DNA from: Paenibacillus sp. FSL R7-0337
GTDB taxonomy: Bacteria > Bacillota > Bacilli > Paenibacillales > Paenibacillaceae
Direction: 5' to 3'
Length of the DNA stretch: 64,000 nt
Assembly: GCF_037969875.1 (NCBI RefSeq)
Contig: NZ_CP150218.1
Coordinates: 3,968,001 to 4,032,000, forward strand
Shown piece after piece: positions 1 to 8,127 of this stretch. Numbering within the stretch: the stretch's first letter is position 1; every line of letters starts with the position of its first letter. The position numbers and the translations under genes were made by a program. Below the pieces are notes generated by a model, which searched no databases, was not told the DNA's origin, and saw only the letters and a program-made list of their open reading frames with translations.

Positions 1-651
1 CGTATACGCCCGCTCGCCGTCCTTCTCCGTCATCATGATGTCCGCACCGCGTTCTACCAGGAAGCGGACCATATTCAGATTCCCCATCCGGGCAGCTACC
101 GTCAGCGGCGTCGCCCCGTAAGGATAGACCATATCCGGCTTGTTATAATTGATATCCACTCCCTGATCCAGCAGATAGGTAAGCGTCTTCAGATCATGGT
201 CCGAGGCGGCCTGCCGCAGCACGGCACCGGCATGTTGCCGGATGTCCAGACCCAGCTCATGGATCAGCGGGATATTCTTCTTGTTGCCGTAGTACGCCTG
301 TGAATAAGCGCCCGATCCTGTCCTGCTGAGCAGGTCAAGCTTCGCGCCCTGTGCAGCAAGGTAGCGGACGAGCTCCTCCTTGCCATAACGGACCGCCCGC
401 AGGAAGGCCGGATTCTCGCGGACATTCAGCTTCGCGCCATGCTCCACCAGCAGCTTCACCACCCCGGTCTGCTGCGTGATAATCGCCAGGTCGAGCGGGC
501 TGACTGTGGTACGCTTGCTAAGCTCCAGCTCTGCTTCGATATCCCAGCCCGCCTTGATGGCAGCCTGCAAAGCCGGAACATCCCCCTGATAGATCTGCAT
601 CGCCCGCTCCGGCAGCACCTCGAATTTCCCTATGTCCTTCAGGACAATCAT
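1..651 (-). CDS. Ankyrin-repeat protein (3' end cut by window edge)
   Basis: The frame stays open from an ATG at 651 to base 1, giving 217 codons without a stop. GGAGGA lies just upstream of the ATG. The translation has several ankyrin-type helix-turn-helix units, for example TPLTVAARMGNLNMVRFLV near the visible C-terminus, VSPLDLAIITQQTGVVKLL and PAFLRAVRYGKEELVRYLA. Ankyrin repeats bind protein partners, and no catalytic domain is seen in the visible part. It is the last visible gene of the minus-strand array 1-4594. Ankyrin proteins are common among the immunity genes of polymorphic-toxin loci, so that role is possible but is inferred only from context. Confidence 0.85.
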   Translation of the reverse strand, partial: MIVLKDIGKFEVLPERAMQIYQGDVPALQAAIKAGWDIEAELELSKRTTVSPLDLAIITQQTGVVKLLVEHGAKLNVRENPAFLRAVRYGKEELVRYLAAQGAKLDLLSRTGSGAYSQAYYGNKKNIPLIHELGLDIRQHAGAVLRQAASDHDLKTLTYLLDQGVDINYNKPDMVYPYGATPLTVAARMGNLNMVRFLVERGADIMMTEKDGERAYT

Positions 652-676
652 CCGCACTCCTCCTTATTCTTCACTC

Positions 677-1414
677 CTATGCATACGACTCGCATCCCTT
701 CGACAGAAGCCACTCTTTCAGCTTGGCAGATACCTGCCCGGCAGCCTGCTCATAGAAGACGGCTACCTCCTGCCCACCCGCCAGATTCAGGCGGATATAG
801 CCCCCCAGCTCCCGATAGAACAGGTAGCAGACATAAGGATTCTCAATGAAGAGATCCGGCGGATGGTCCGCCCGGTAGAGGTCAGCCAGCTCCGTGAGCG
901 CCAGCTGGCCCGCTCCCGGCGGCATCCGCAGGAAGACATGCTCGCGGGTTCCCGTCCACGGCTCATAATAGACGCTCTCCTCCTGGCTCCGCCCATAGAT
1001 CCGGCGGTAGATGCCATCCAGAATCAGGGCATAGCCAACAGCCTCTTCCCCTTCCCCGGCAGACAGCGGGATCGCTTGAATCTGCTCTGCATGACGGGGC
1101 AGCCACAGCAGCCCGCTCACCCCGGGATGGACCGCCAGGAAATCACCGTCCACGGTGGTTCCTATAGCCGTACACTCGCCGATCTGCTGCTCCGTTATAG
1201 GACTGTCTTCATCATGCTCCCATAACCCATATTCGGCAAAAGGCCGCAGCACCTCCGGGTCAGGAGCCTGCACATTCATCCAGCCCCGATACGTCCCTTC
1301 GCCGTACTGCTGCAAGAACTTGGTATAGGCTGGCGGATACAATTCTGCGTTCTCCGCTTCAAGCAGGTGCCTGAGATGCTCTGACAACCCTTTGGTTTCA
1401 GATACGATATACAT
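677..1414 (-). CDS. SUKH (SMI1/KNR4)-like protein, possible immunity protein
   Basis: This is a 245-residue acidic soluble protein without signal peptide or membrane segment. The N-terminal part (about residues 15-130) has the SUKH pattern: LYPPAYTKFLQQYGEGTYRG, then a beta-rich region ending in a TTVDGDFLAVHP-like strand. SUKH proteins commonly neutralise secreted nuclease or other polymorphic toxins, and some act as scaffolds. It lies 25 bp upstream of the ankyrin gene and 44 bp downstream of the DUF4303 gene on the same strand, so cotranscription is likely. The start has a GGGGGAA-like SD. The SUKH assignment is by pattern only and is moderately sure. Confidence 0.7.
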   Translation of the reverse strand: MYIVSETKGLSEHLRHLLEAENAELYPPAYTKFLQQYGEGTYRGWMNVQAPDPEVLRPFAEYGLWEHDEDSPITEQQIGECTAIGTTVDGDFLAVHPGVSGLLWLPRHAEQIQAIPLSAGEGEEAVGYALILDGIYRRIYGRSQEESVYYEPWTGTREHVFLRMPPGAGQLALTELADLYRADHPPDLFIENPYVCYLFYRELGGYIRLNLAGGQEVAVFYEQAAGQVSAKLKEWLLSKGCESYA

Positions 1415-1458
1415 TCGTCATTCCCCCGGTTTCCTGCATGAGTTATTCATCAATAACC

Positions 1459-2019
1459 TTACTCTGCGGCTTCCGCCAGCCAAGCCTGCATCGCCGGAGT
1501 ATCCGCCCGGTTCAGCCGCAGAGCAATGTCCGTATTCCCCTCATCCGGCGGCATCACCTCGGCAAGCACGCATACGTCCTCACGCGGCTGATTGAGAACG
1601 AACAGCCCCTCAGCATCCAGCATCCTCATCGCCAGCTCAATGGCCTCCAGCCGCAGCCCGAATTCATGGTTCCATGCATCACCCTCAAGCTCGGCAATAG
1701 AAGGGCGCGCCTGGAATAACCGCTTGACCTCATCGAAATGCTCATCCCCGAAGCAGCAATAAGGCGAATCGGCGTAAGACCATTTGATCAGCTCGGCGAT
1801 TTCTGCTGCTGGTATGCTGCCACCTTCTGCCTGTCTTGCCGCTTCCTGCTCCAGCGCTTCCCGTGACCAAGCGGAGAGGCTTGGCGCATGTCCCTCGCCC
1901 GTTGTATATAGCGTACAGTAATAATAATGCTCCCCATTAGCAAAAAGCTCGCGGAACGACCTCCGCGCCGCCTCCACGATCTCCGCCGCCAGCCGCTGTA
2001 TTTCCAGTCCCGCATTCAT
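1459..2019 (-). CDS. DUF4303-like protein
   Basis: This encodes 186 residues and is cytosolic. The region about 12-60 (RRSFRELFANGEHYYYCTLY, followed by a T/EGHAPSLSAWS stretch) resembles the DUF4303 family. Members occur beside SUKH genes in toxin-immunity neighbourhoods. The ATG follows GAGAGGAAA, which lies inside the end of the upstream SUKH gene, with only two bases between stop and start, so translation is probably coupled. The biochemical function is not known. The family call rests on recognised sequence pattern rather than a search. Confidence 0.65.
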   Translation of the reverse strand: MNAGLEIQRLAAEIVEAARRSFRELFANGEHYYYCTLYTTGEGHAPSLSAWSREALEQEAARQAEGGSIPAAEIAELIKWSYADSPYCCFGDEHFDEVKRLFQARPSIAELEGDAWNHEFGLRLEAIELAMRMLDAEGLFVLNQPREDVCVLAEVMPPDEGNTDIALRLNRADTPAMQAWLAEAAE

Positions 2020-2021
2020 GG

Positions 2022-2480
2022 CTATTTCCTCTCGTCGATCAGCTGTTCCAGAAATCCGGCGAACGTGGGGGCGTATTCCTCAATCAGATCATTCATCAGG
2101 TCATAACGCATGACCGGGAATTCTCCCTGTTCATCAGGAGCAGAAGTATCGAAGTAATACAGCTCATCACTGTCCGGCACAAACAGATCCAGCCGGTGCG
2201 GGAACCGGCTGACCCACCAATCCTCCACCAGGTTCAGCCTGTGGATATACAGCAGATCCCAGTCGGTATACTCCCTATCCTCAGGAGCAACCAGCGTCAG
2301 AATTTGCCCGTCCCCCAGGCTCCCACCCCCATAACGGGTCAGCCACCAGCGGTAGGACGGCGGCAGCTTGAAGCCTAATTCCGCCTCGGCTTCGGTAATC
2401 CAGCTCTCCTCGGCCCCATGGCCCGGAAACCACCTTATCGCGGAAGGCTTACTCAATTTCTCGGTCAGACGCTCATACAT
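2022..2480 (-). CDS. SMI1/KNR4 family (SUKH) protein
   Basis: The 152-residue product has a textbook SUKH layout. An N-terminal helix ends in ITEAEAELGFKLPPSYRWWL; a TRYGGGSLGDGQIL turn follows; a central INRLNLVEDW-like segment reads IHRLNLVEDWW; and the strand LFVPDSDELYYFDTS precedes the C-terminal helix FAGFLEQLIDERK. The length is typical of single-domain SUKH proteins. Members are mostly immunity proteins against contact-dependent or secreted toxins. It sits mid-array with codirectional neighbours on both sides and ends two bases before the DUF4303 gene. No toxin gene is visible next to it. Confidence 0.85.
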   Translation of the reverse strand: MYERLTEKLSKPSAIRWFPGHGAEESWITEAEAELGFKLPPSYRWWLTRYGGGSLGDGQILTLVAPEDREYTDWDLLYIHRLNLVEDWWVSRFPHRLDLFVPDSDELYYFDTSAPDEQGEFPVMRYDLMNDLIEEYAPTFAGFLEQLIDERK

Positions 2481-2512
2481 AGATGTACTCCCCTTTCCCT
2501 GCTAAGGGATGA

Positions 2513-3049
2513 TTATAGATTGTCAGGATGAACAGCAACGGGCGCATCATCATTCATGCGCAGCAGAATATACTCGGCCTCTTCCAGCGGCAGCTTCAAC
2601 GTCCGGCTAACCTCATGGAGTCCCATCTCCCGGGAGAGGAGGAGGCGTGCCTGATGGATTTTCCCTTCCAGCCAGTTATTGGCCAGCATCCAGCTTTTCA
2701 CCTGTTCCAGCAGCTCCGCTTGGGCAGTTTTACCGGCATGCTTGGTATATTTAGATACAGACTCTGCCAGATAGCTGTACAGGTGAATGCCCAAGGCCTC
2801 GCGCTGCTCATTCTTGGACATACGCTGGTACAACTCGTAGCTTAGGCTGAGATCCAGATAGAGGGTATGATCCCCGCTGTCAAAGCGTCTGAACGTTCTC
2901 CGCCCGTAGCTATCAGGCAACACCCGGAACACCACAAAGATACCATAGGGAAACTCCCATGTATTCGCCAGTTCCTCTAACGGCATCAATTCATCTCTAA
3001 GTACACCCACACATGTTCCATGGGTATCCAGCGTAAAACCCAGCTGCAT
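2513..3049 (-). CDS. Hypothetical protein, immunity-like
   Basis: The 178-residue soluble product was not assigned to a family. It has a beta-rich N-terminal half (LGFTLDTHG, IFVVFRVLPDS, HTLYLDLSLSYELYQRMSK) and a helical C-terminal half with a possible HTH-like segment (SREMGLHEVSRTLKLPLEEA). The DLSLSYELYQRMSKNEQ stretch resembles small immunity proteins of the Imm classes, but I cannot name one. A GGAGGGTGCTGAT leader precedes the ATG. It belongs to the same unidirectional array as the SUKH genes, 32 bp upstream of the 2022-2480 gene. Confidence 0.65.
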   Translation of the reverse strand: MQLGFTLDTHGTCVGVLRDELMPLEELANTWEFPYGIFVVFRVLPDSYGRRTFRRFDSGDHTLYLDLSLSYELYQRMSKNEQREALGIHLYSYLAESVSKYTKHAGKTAQAELLEQVKSWMLANNWLEGKIHQARLLLSREMGLHEVSRTLKLPLEEAEYILLRMNDDAPVAVHPDNL

Positions 3050-3084
3050 ATCAGCACCCTCCCCCCGCTTAAGACACCCTTGAT

Positions 3085-3357
3085 TTATTTTCCCCTTCTA
3101 TAGGCATCTGCCAGTTGGACCAGATACCAGACAGCCGCACCGGTCAGGGCTGCGAACAGCAGATTAATACAGCCGAATACAAGAAATAACTTGGCTTTGC
3201 CCGGCCCGATCCGCACAGCAGCAACAAGCTGGAGAATCGCAGGGAGCAGGAACATCAGCCAGGAGACGGTGATCAGCTTTTCGGTCTTGAAGCTCCACCA
3301 TACCGCACAGCATGATAGAGCGAGCACGCCCCAGGTACAGATCAACTTCAGCGCCAT
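3085..3357 (-). CDS. Small three-helix membrane protein, unknown
   Basis: The 90-residue product is very hydrophobic. Predicted membrane helices lie at about residues 3-21, 30-48 and 57-82, with a short basic C-terminus (YRRGK). GGGGAACAG precedes the ATG. No family was recognised. It is inside the immunity-type array with the same orientation, so it could belong to the same transcript. Toxin-immunity loci sometimes include small membrane immunity proteins, but nothing in the sequence proves that here. Confidence 0.6.
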   Translation of the reverse strand: MALKLICTWGVLALSCCAVWWSFKTEKLITVSWLMFLLPAILQLVAAVRIGPGKAKLFLVFGCINLLFAALTGAAVWYLVQLADAYRRGK

Positions 3358-3391
3358 CTGTTCCCCTCCCTTTCATGGATAACCCGGTACA

Positions 3392-4015
3392 TCAGCTAGA
3401 CCCTGGTGGGCCATTGATCACGAGCCCATATTGTCTGACCATCCAGGAGTTGCTTAAATCTTCAGCCGCCGCACGGCTTATGCGTACAGAGGGCTTCTGT
3501 TCCTCCATCGCCTTCGGGTCTTGCGCGTAGAAGCGGAGAGGCTTGGTCATTTTTTGAATAGAGCCGGTAATTCCCTTGTAGAGGGCATAGCTCAGCGGCT
3601 TGTGCTCCCGGACATCCTCATAGAGATAATACTCCCCTTGCTCATCCTGAGCATTGACGCGGTGCCCCTTAGGGCAGGAGATCATAATGCAGGGCAGCTC
3701 GTTCTCTGCCCATTGCCCGTGATAGGGAATAGAAACACCCTCATTTCTCGCAAAAAAACCAAAGCTCTCCGTGTCCGGCAGAACCGACATCGAATAGATG
3801 AAGAAAGGGCGCACCCCGCTCGCTTTTTCAGCAGCTATATAATATTGATAGAAGGCGCGATACGCCTCCACTACCTGATTCTGATCATGCTCTGTATGGG
3901 TATTATTGGTTAAATAGTACCGCACCTGCGTAGGCTCCAGAAGCTCTACGACTCTCTTAAGCTCCTCGGGGGTGATGAAGAAGCGCAGCTTGTAGAACCC
4001 GCTGTTTTTTAGCAT
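3392..4015 (-). CDS. Hypothetical protein
   Basis: The 207-residue product has no signal peptide or membrane helix. The N-terminus (LRFFITPEELKRVVELLEP) is followed by a long helical region (VVEAYRAFYQYYIAAEKASG) and a beta-rich core. The family was not recognised. The SD is weak (AGAAG) and the start lies six bases after the stop of the 4022-4594 gene, which suggests translational coupling. It shares the array with SUKH and DUF4303 genes and ends 34 bp before the small membrane protein. An immunity or accessory role is only a contextual guess. Confidence 0.6.
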   Translation of the reverse strand: MLKNSGFYKLRFFITPEELKRVVELLEPTQVRYYLTNNTHTEHDQNQVVEAYRAFYQYYIAAEKASGVRPFFIYSMSVLPDTESFGFFARNEGVSIPYHGQWAENELPCIMISCPKGHRVNAQDEQGEYYLYEDVREHKPLSYALYKGITGSIQKMTKPLRFYAQDPKAMEEQKPSVRISRAAAEDLSNSWMVRQYGLVINGPPGSS

Positions 4016-4021
4016 CTTCTT

Positions 4022-4594
4022 CTACCATTCATACGTAACAAAGCGTGCTCTGAGCGTCTCTTCATACGGCAGCCAATCCGCATCGCTCCATAGTGACATT
4101 CCAGTAATTTCGGACAGCCGCTCCACCGCTTGCTCCGGGTTCGTAAGGCTGATGAATGCGCCGAAGTTCTCCTGCTCCGCTTGCATCCCGAGCACCCGCT
4201 GGATATATTCGTCAGCTATGCGCTCTTCCCGCAGCTGTTCATATTCTTCCCGGGTCCAAGGCTCACAGAAGATTCGTTCGGCCTGGATCTCCCCCTGCTC
4301 AAAGAACGACAGCTCGAAGATCTCCTCATTCATGTATGCCACCGTCATCACCGGCTCCCCCAGCAGCGCGGACAAGGTTCTGCCAGCCTTTTTCACCGTA
4401 CCCCATACGAAATAATCGTGAAGCACGCTGATCCAGCCCTCATTACTTTGGCTTACATAGATAACGGCCTTACGCTCCGGCGTCTCAGGATAACCCAGTA
4501 CTTTGCCATGCTTGCCGGTCAGCTCCTGTAATGCTTGAAGGGTCTTTTTCAGGTCGCCTGACTTGATATGCAGATTTGCAAACGATCTTCCCAC
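4022..4594 (-). CDS. Hypothetical protein, first gene of the minus-strand array
   Basis: This 190-residue product starts at GTG 4594, which has a near-perfect AAAGGAGG at good spacing. The longer in-frame ATG at 4663 has no SD and would run the gene almost into the divergent pentapeptide gene. The protein is soluble and acidic and was not recognised. Aromatic-rich strands (WISVLHDYFVWGT) and an acidic helix (WTREEYEQLREERIADEYIQ) are visible. It is the promoter-proximal gene of the 1-4594 array. The roughly 100-bp gap to the plus-strand gene at 4698 must hold divergent promoters. Confidence 0.6.
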   Translation of the reverse strand: MGRSFANLHIKSGDLKKTLQALQELTGKHGKVLGYPETPERKAVIYVSQSNEGWISVLHDYFVWGTVKKAGRTLSALLGEPVMTVAYMNEEIFELSFFEQGEIQAERIFCEPWTREEYEQLREERIADEYIQRVLGMQAEQENFGAFISLTNPEQAVERLSEITGMSLWSDADWLPYEETLRARFVTYEW

Positions 4595-4697
4595 GGGTGG
4601 ATGGCCTCCTTTAATGGCTTGTCTATAATTACTTGGCATACTAACATATAAACTAGATTTCATTTATTTTACCAAATTAATGCAAGGAGGAGCCACC

Positions 4698-5324
4698 TTG
4701 AATAAGAAATTCCTCTTAGCCAGATGGCAGGACGACCAGCTCTCTGAAGTGAACCGCCGTCTAGCGGCTATTTCAGGTAAACATAATCTCCATCAAAAAG
4801 ACCGCTCCTTTCCCACCTCCCCTTATGGACAGACGGAAACAGGACTCAAGGATTACCGGGGAGTTACCCTGACCGAGAGCATACAGTACCTCACTCTACA
4901 GGATATTGATTTCTCTTATTCACGCTTCGAGGATTCGGCAAGCCCCAACACCTCAACGCTCACTCATTGTCGTCTGGATGGGGTAAGACTCGACAACAGA
5001 TTCGTGACCCATACCTTTGGCCACTGTTCCTTCCGGGGAGCGAAGCTGAATGGTGCCAGAATAAGCAAGGCGTTCCATGATTGTGATTTCACAGGCTGCA
5101 ACTTAAGCAAAGTGATCGCAAATGATGTGTCTTTCACCCGCTGCCGCTTTGATGACGCCAACTTCCGCAGTGCCTTATTGTTGTATTGCCGGTTCGAGGA
5201 ATGCAGCTTTGAGGGGGCGCTGTTTCAAAACGGCTCGATCGCCGGAAGCCGCATTGCGGGAGAGGCCCGCTTGCTCCCTGAGTGGGGGAACACGGTAATG
5301 GATCATGTTAAATTTGAGGAGTGA
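4698..5324 (+). CDS. Pentapeptide-repeat-like protein
   Basis: The start is TTG 4698, preceded by AAGGAGG at about 4684-4690. An upstream in-frame ATG at 4680 overlaps the SD itself. The product has 208 residues. From about residue 70 onward it shows A(D/N)LXX-type coils: CRLDGVRLDN, CSFRGAKLNGARI, CDFTGCNLSK, CRFDDANFRSALL, CRFEECSFEGALF. Such repeats build a right-handed beta-helix used in protein-protein contacts, as in the Qnr/MfpA DNA mimics. The N-terminal 65 residues are not repetitive. It is transcribed divergently from the immunity array. The partner is unknown. Confidence 0.8.
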   Translation: MNKKFLLARWQDDQLSEVNRRLAAISGKHNLHQKDRSFPTSPYGQTETGLKDYRGVTLTESIQYLTLQDIDFSYSRFEDSASPNTSTLTHCRLDGVRLDNRFVTHTFGHCSFRGAKLNGARISKAFHDCDFTGCNLSKVIANDVSFTRCRFDDANFRSALLLYCRFEECSFEGALFQNGSIAGSRIAGEARLLPEWGNTVMDHVKFEE

Positions 5325-5411
5325 TGCAGCCTGGAATAGATCCGCATATAACCATCCCGATTAGCCATAATAATACAGATTCTCTCATCCCACCCAAAGG
5401 AGCAGTTGATC

Positions 5412-6071
5412 TTGAAAAAGCTATGGCTAATGGTGTTTACTCTGGGGCTCGTATTCAATCTGACGCAAGCCGGAGGAATGGTGCAGGCCCAGGCAGGCGG
5501 CGGCAAAAAGGAGGCGGCCTGCTGGAGCCCGCAGAAGGTGCAGCTGAGAAGCGATATGCAGCAGGTGTGGATTGACCACACCATTTGGACGCACAACTAT
5601 ATTGTCAGCGCCCTCTACAATAACCCGGACCAGAAGGAAGTGTTAGCGCGGCTGCTAAGGAACCAGGAGGACATCGGTAATGTCTTGGGGCCTTATTACG
5701 GGGAGGCGAACGGCAACAAGCTGGCCGGACTGCTCAAGGAGCATATTCAGATTGCCGGGCAGATCGTCGCTGCCGCACAGAAAGGTAATGCGGCGGAGGT
5801 GCAGAAGCTGCAGGCGGATTGGCACCGGAACGCCGATGAGATTGCCCAGTTCCTGAGCGGGCTGAACCCGAACTGGTCCGTGAAGCAGGTGCAGGACATG
5901 CTGTACGAGCATCTGCAGCTCGTCACGGACATCGTGCTTGAAATCCTCAAAGGAGACTACGCCGCTTCTATTGCTGCCACCGATAAAAACGAGGTCCACA
6001 TGATTCATTTTGCCGACCTGCTGACCGAAGGCATTGTGAAGCAGTTCCCGGAGAAATTTAAGGGAAAATAG
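5412..6071 (+). CDS. Exported helical protein of unknown function
   Basis: The product has 219 residues. TTG 5412 is preferred because AAAGGAG at 5396-5402 lies nine bases upstream, while TTG 5406 would be too close. A Sec-type signal peptide is clear (KK start, hydrophobic LWLMVFTLGLVF, then AQA before GGGKK). The mature part is all-helical with two similar halves, each carrying histidines in amphipathic helices (LLKEHIQIAGQIVAAA and YEHLQLVTDIVLEIL). The pattern resembles four-helix bundles and could bind a metal or cofactor. Relatives are sometimes labelled glycosyltransferase, but I see no such fold here. A terminator follows. Confidence 0.7.
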   Translation: MKKLWLMVFTLGLVFNLTQAGGMVQAQAGGGKKEAACWSPQKVQLRSDMQQVWIDHTIWTHNYIVSALYNNPDQKEVLARLLRNQEDIGNVLGPYYGEANGNKLAGLLKEHIQIAGQIVAAAQKGNAAEVQKLQADWHRNADEIAQFLSGLNPNWSVKQVQDMLYEHLQLVTDIVLEILKGDYAASIAATDKNEVHMIHFADLLTEGIVKQFPEKFKGK

Positions 6072-6110
6072 ACTGACCGTCCCGTAGGCGGACGAACCTA
6101 GCAGACATAC

Positions 6111-6156
6111 AAACAGGCTTTTCACCCTCCCCCTAGGGATTGTGAAAAGCCTGTTT
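6111..6156. terminator. Bidirectional terminator between convergent genes
   Basis: A perfect 15-bp inverted repeat (AAACAGGCTTTTCAC at 6111-6125 with its complement at 6142-6156) encloses a 16-base loop. It lies between the stop of the exported-protein gene (plus) and the stop of the GntR gene (minus), so it probably serves both. Confidence 0.85.
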
Positions 6157-6178
6157 CTACGTTTAATCTCTCCGCGCT

Positions 6179-6544
6179 TTAGTAGATCTTGCCCAGCAGT
6201 GCGGCCACTTCCTCCAGGGTAAGGCCGAATGACCTGTAATACTGAATGTCGCTCTCCATCTGCTTCAGGACCATTTCATTACGAATGCGCAGCATCTCCT
6301 CCGGCGTGAATTCGGCGACAAAGCAGCCTTTGCCGGTTACCGTGTTAATCAGCCCGCTCCGTTCCAGCTCCTCCCACGCCTTCTTCACCGTGATGACACT
6401 GACACCAAGCTCCAGCGCGGCCTGGCGGATCGGCGGCAGGCAGTAGCCGCTCTCCAGCTCCCCTTGGAGAATCTGGGCGCTGATCTGTTCATACAGCTGC
6501 TGATAGATCGGCTTCTCGGAGGTGCTGGATATTGTTACATTCAT
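6179..6544 (-). CDS. ytrA: GntR family regulator, YtrA subfamily
   Basis: The 121-residue product has a winged HTH at residues 1-75 (SEKPIYQQLYEQISAQILQG, then LPPIRQAALELGVSVITVKK). A short C-terminal dimerisation helix follows instead of a ligand domain, which is the hallmark of the YtrA subfamily. Members repress a linked ABC exporter and respond to cell-envelope stress or antibiotics. It is the last gene of an ATPase-permease-regulator operon. Its ATG overlaps the permease stop by four bases. The likely operator is the palindrome at 8063-8087 in front of the operon. Confidence 0.85.
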   Translation of the reverse strand: MNVTISSTSEKPIYQQLYEQISAQILQGELESGYCLPPIRQAALELGVSVITVKKAWEELERSGLINTVTGKGCFVAEFTPEEMLRIRNEMVLKQMESDIQYYRSFGLTLEEVAALLGKIY

Positions 6545-7197
6545 AGAATCTCCACTTTCAGGAATCGTCTTACCGCCATCCGGTAGGCCAGCAGGTTACA
6601 AGCAATGAAGATCAGGACGCCGCCGGCCAGAATGGAGAGCTGCAGCCCTGTCCGGTCCAGCCCGGAGCCGTAGAACAGGCTATGCAGCCAATCATTCTGG
6701 ATACCTGCCCACTGGACCAAGGTGGCGAACAGGACGGCTGCAACGGTCGATGCTGTGGTTGCTAGACCATACTTATAGGCTGTCTTATAGTATATCGGAA
6801 TGAAGATGAGGTTGAAAAGAGCCATCATCAGGAAACACATTCCCCAAAAGCCCATATGCGGCGCAAAGAAGAAATATTGCATCTTCGGGTATAGCTGAAA
6901 GGTAAATATACTGGCAATCATGGCGACCAGCAGATGCATCAGCTCCAGAATGACAAGTACAGTGACTCTGGACTTCACAATATCGCTTTTGGTCACAGGC
7001 AATACGGTGCTGAACATCAGATCATTCTGGCTTTTGAAGCCGCCGAAAATATTCGGTACCGTGATGAAGCAGAAGTACAGCGGGACCAGGAAATAGAGCC
7101 AGCCGGGAATCAGCATAAGGCAGCCCATCAGGAAGGGCAAGACGAAGAACCAGGGATTGACGCCTAACTTCAAATCCTTCAGCACCAGATTATACAT
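6541..7197 (-). CDS. ABC-2 type permease of the YtrA-linked exporter
   Basis: The 218-residue product is very hydrophobic with about six membrane segments (for example PWFFVLPFLMGCLMLIPGW, FAPHMGFWGMCFLMMALFNL and LSILAGGVLIFIACNLLAY). The start is taken at ATG 7197 with AAAGGAGG upstream, which overlaps the end of the ATPase gene as ATGTATAA. It pairs with the ATPase upstream and the GntR gene downstream. The substrate is unknown; antibiotic or envelope-stress export is inferred from the operon type. Confidence 0.75.
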   Translation of the reverse strand: MYNLVLKDLKLGVNPWFFVLPFLMGCLMLIPGWLYFLVPLYFCFITVPNIFGGFKSQNDLMFSTVLPVTKSDIVKSRVTVLVILELMHLLVAMIASIFTFQLYPKMQYFFFAPHMGFWGMCFLMMALFNLIFIPIYYKTAYKYGLATTASTVAAVLFATLVQWAGIQNDWLHSLFYGSGLDRTGLQLSILAGGVLIFIACNLLAYRMAVRRFLKVEIL

Positions 7198-8044
7198 AGA
7201 CACCCTCCTTTTTGGCAAAGTAGATCATGATGTCATCGAGAGTCGGGATAGCCGTGCTAAACGTCCAGGCGGGATCGAGATCCCGGGTATGGATCAATCC
7301 GGTGAAGCCGAAGGAGTTGATTTTGTAGGAGATCAGCTTCCCCTTCACTTCGTTAAGCCGGGACTCGCTGCCGTTAAGTAACCGGTAGGATTCCTTGAAC
7401 TCGTTCTTCTCGCTACTTGCCACAATCTGCCCTTGTTCAATAAAGGTGATGTAGTCGGCACAGCGTTCGAGGTCAGAGGTAATATGAGTGGAGAAAAGGA
7501 TGCTGATCTCGCCGCCCATGATAAGCTCCTGGAAAAGATCCAGCAGATCGTCTCTGGAGACCGGATCGAGTCCGCTGGTCGGCTCATCCAGAATCAGCAG
7601 CTTGGCGCCATGGGACAGGGCCAGAGTCAGGCTGTACTTCACCTTCATCCCGGTGGACAGCTCCGCGATTTTTTTGTTCTCATCCAGCTTGAACCGCTTC
7701 AGATACTTGTAATACGTGTCATCATTCCAGTTCTTATAGAACTTCTTCGTGATGCCCGTCAGCGTCTTGATCCGGCTGCGGGTGTAGAAGTTAATATCGC
7801 CGAAGGCACAGCCGATGTCCTGCTTCAGTTCCATCTCATGCTCCGCGATATTCTTGCCCAGAATGTGAATCTCGCCGCTGTCCATCTGAATCATATTTAG
7901 AATGGATTTGATCGTCGTTGTTTTTCCGGCGCCGTTCACGCCGATGAAGCCCATAATATATCCCTGCTCCAGTTGAAAAGATACGTCTTTGAGCTGAAAA
8001 TTCGAATATTTCTTATTCAAGTGTCTAACATCCAAAGCCAGCAT
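7190..8044 (-). CDS. ABC transporter ATPase of the YtrA-type operon
   Basis: The 284-residue product has Walker A GVNGAGKTTT (about residue 36), a signature variant LSTGMKVKYSL, Walker B KLLILDEPTSGLD and the H-loop FSTHITSD. It uses ATP to drive the adjacent permease. The chosen start is ATG 8044 (MLALDVRHLNKKYSN), preceded by GAGGGGG. The longer frame to 8086 would run through the operator palindrome. The C-terminal 80 residues resemble the regulatory tail of drug or lantibiotic exporters. Confidence 0.88.
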   Translation of the reverse strand: MLALDVRHLNKKYSNFQLKDVSFQLEQGYIMGFIGVNGAGKTTTIKSILNMIQMDSGEIHILGKNIAEHEMELKQDIGCAFGDINFYTRSRIKTLTGITKKFYKNWNDDTYYKYLKRFKLDENKKIAELSTGMKVKYSLTLALSHGAKLLILDEPTSGLDPVSRDDLLDLFQELIMGGEISILFSTHITSDLERCADYITFIEQGQIVASSEKNEFKESYRLLNGSESRLNEVKGKLISYKINSFGFTGLIHTRDLDPAWTFSTAIPTLDDIMIYFAKKEGVYV

Positions 8045-8062
8045 AACTAACCCCCTCAACAA

Positions 8063-8087
8063 ATTGTGTATTCCGTGTATACACAAT
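8063..8087 (-). promoter_or_regulatory. YtrA-type operator palindrome
   Basis: ATTGTGTAT (8063-8071) and ATACACAAT (8079-8087) form perfect 9-bp arms around a 7-base spacer, 19 bp upstream of the ATPase start. The position and dyad shape fit autorepression by the GntR/YtrA protein encoded at the end of the operon. Binding is inferred. Confidence 0.65.
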
Positions 8088-8127
8088 GTATCATGGAGAT
8101 TTCACAAAGTCAACGGTCGGGTGAAGA

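Noticed and set aside
5303..5596. Minus-strand ORF opposite the exported protein
   Set aside because: It overlaps the signal-peptide gene and has no SD.
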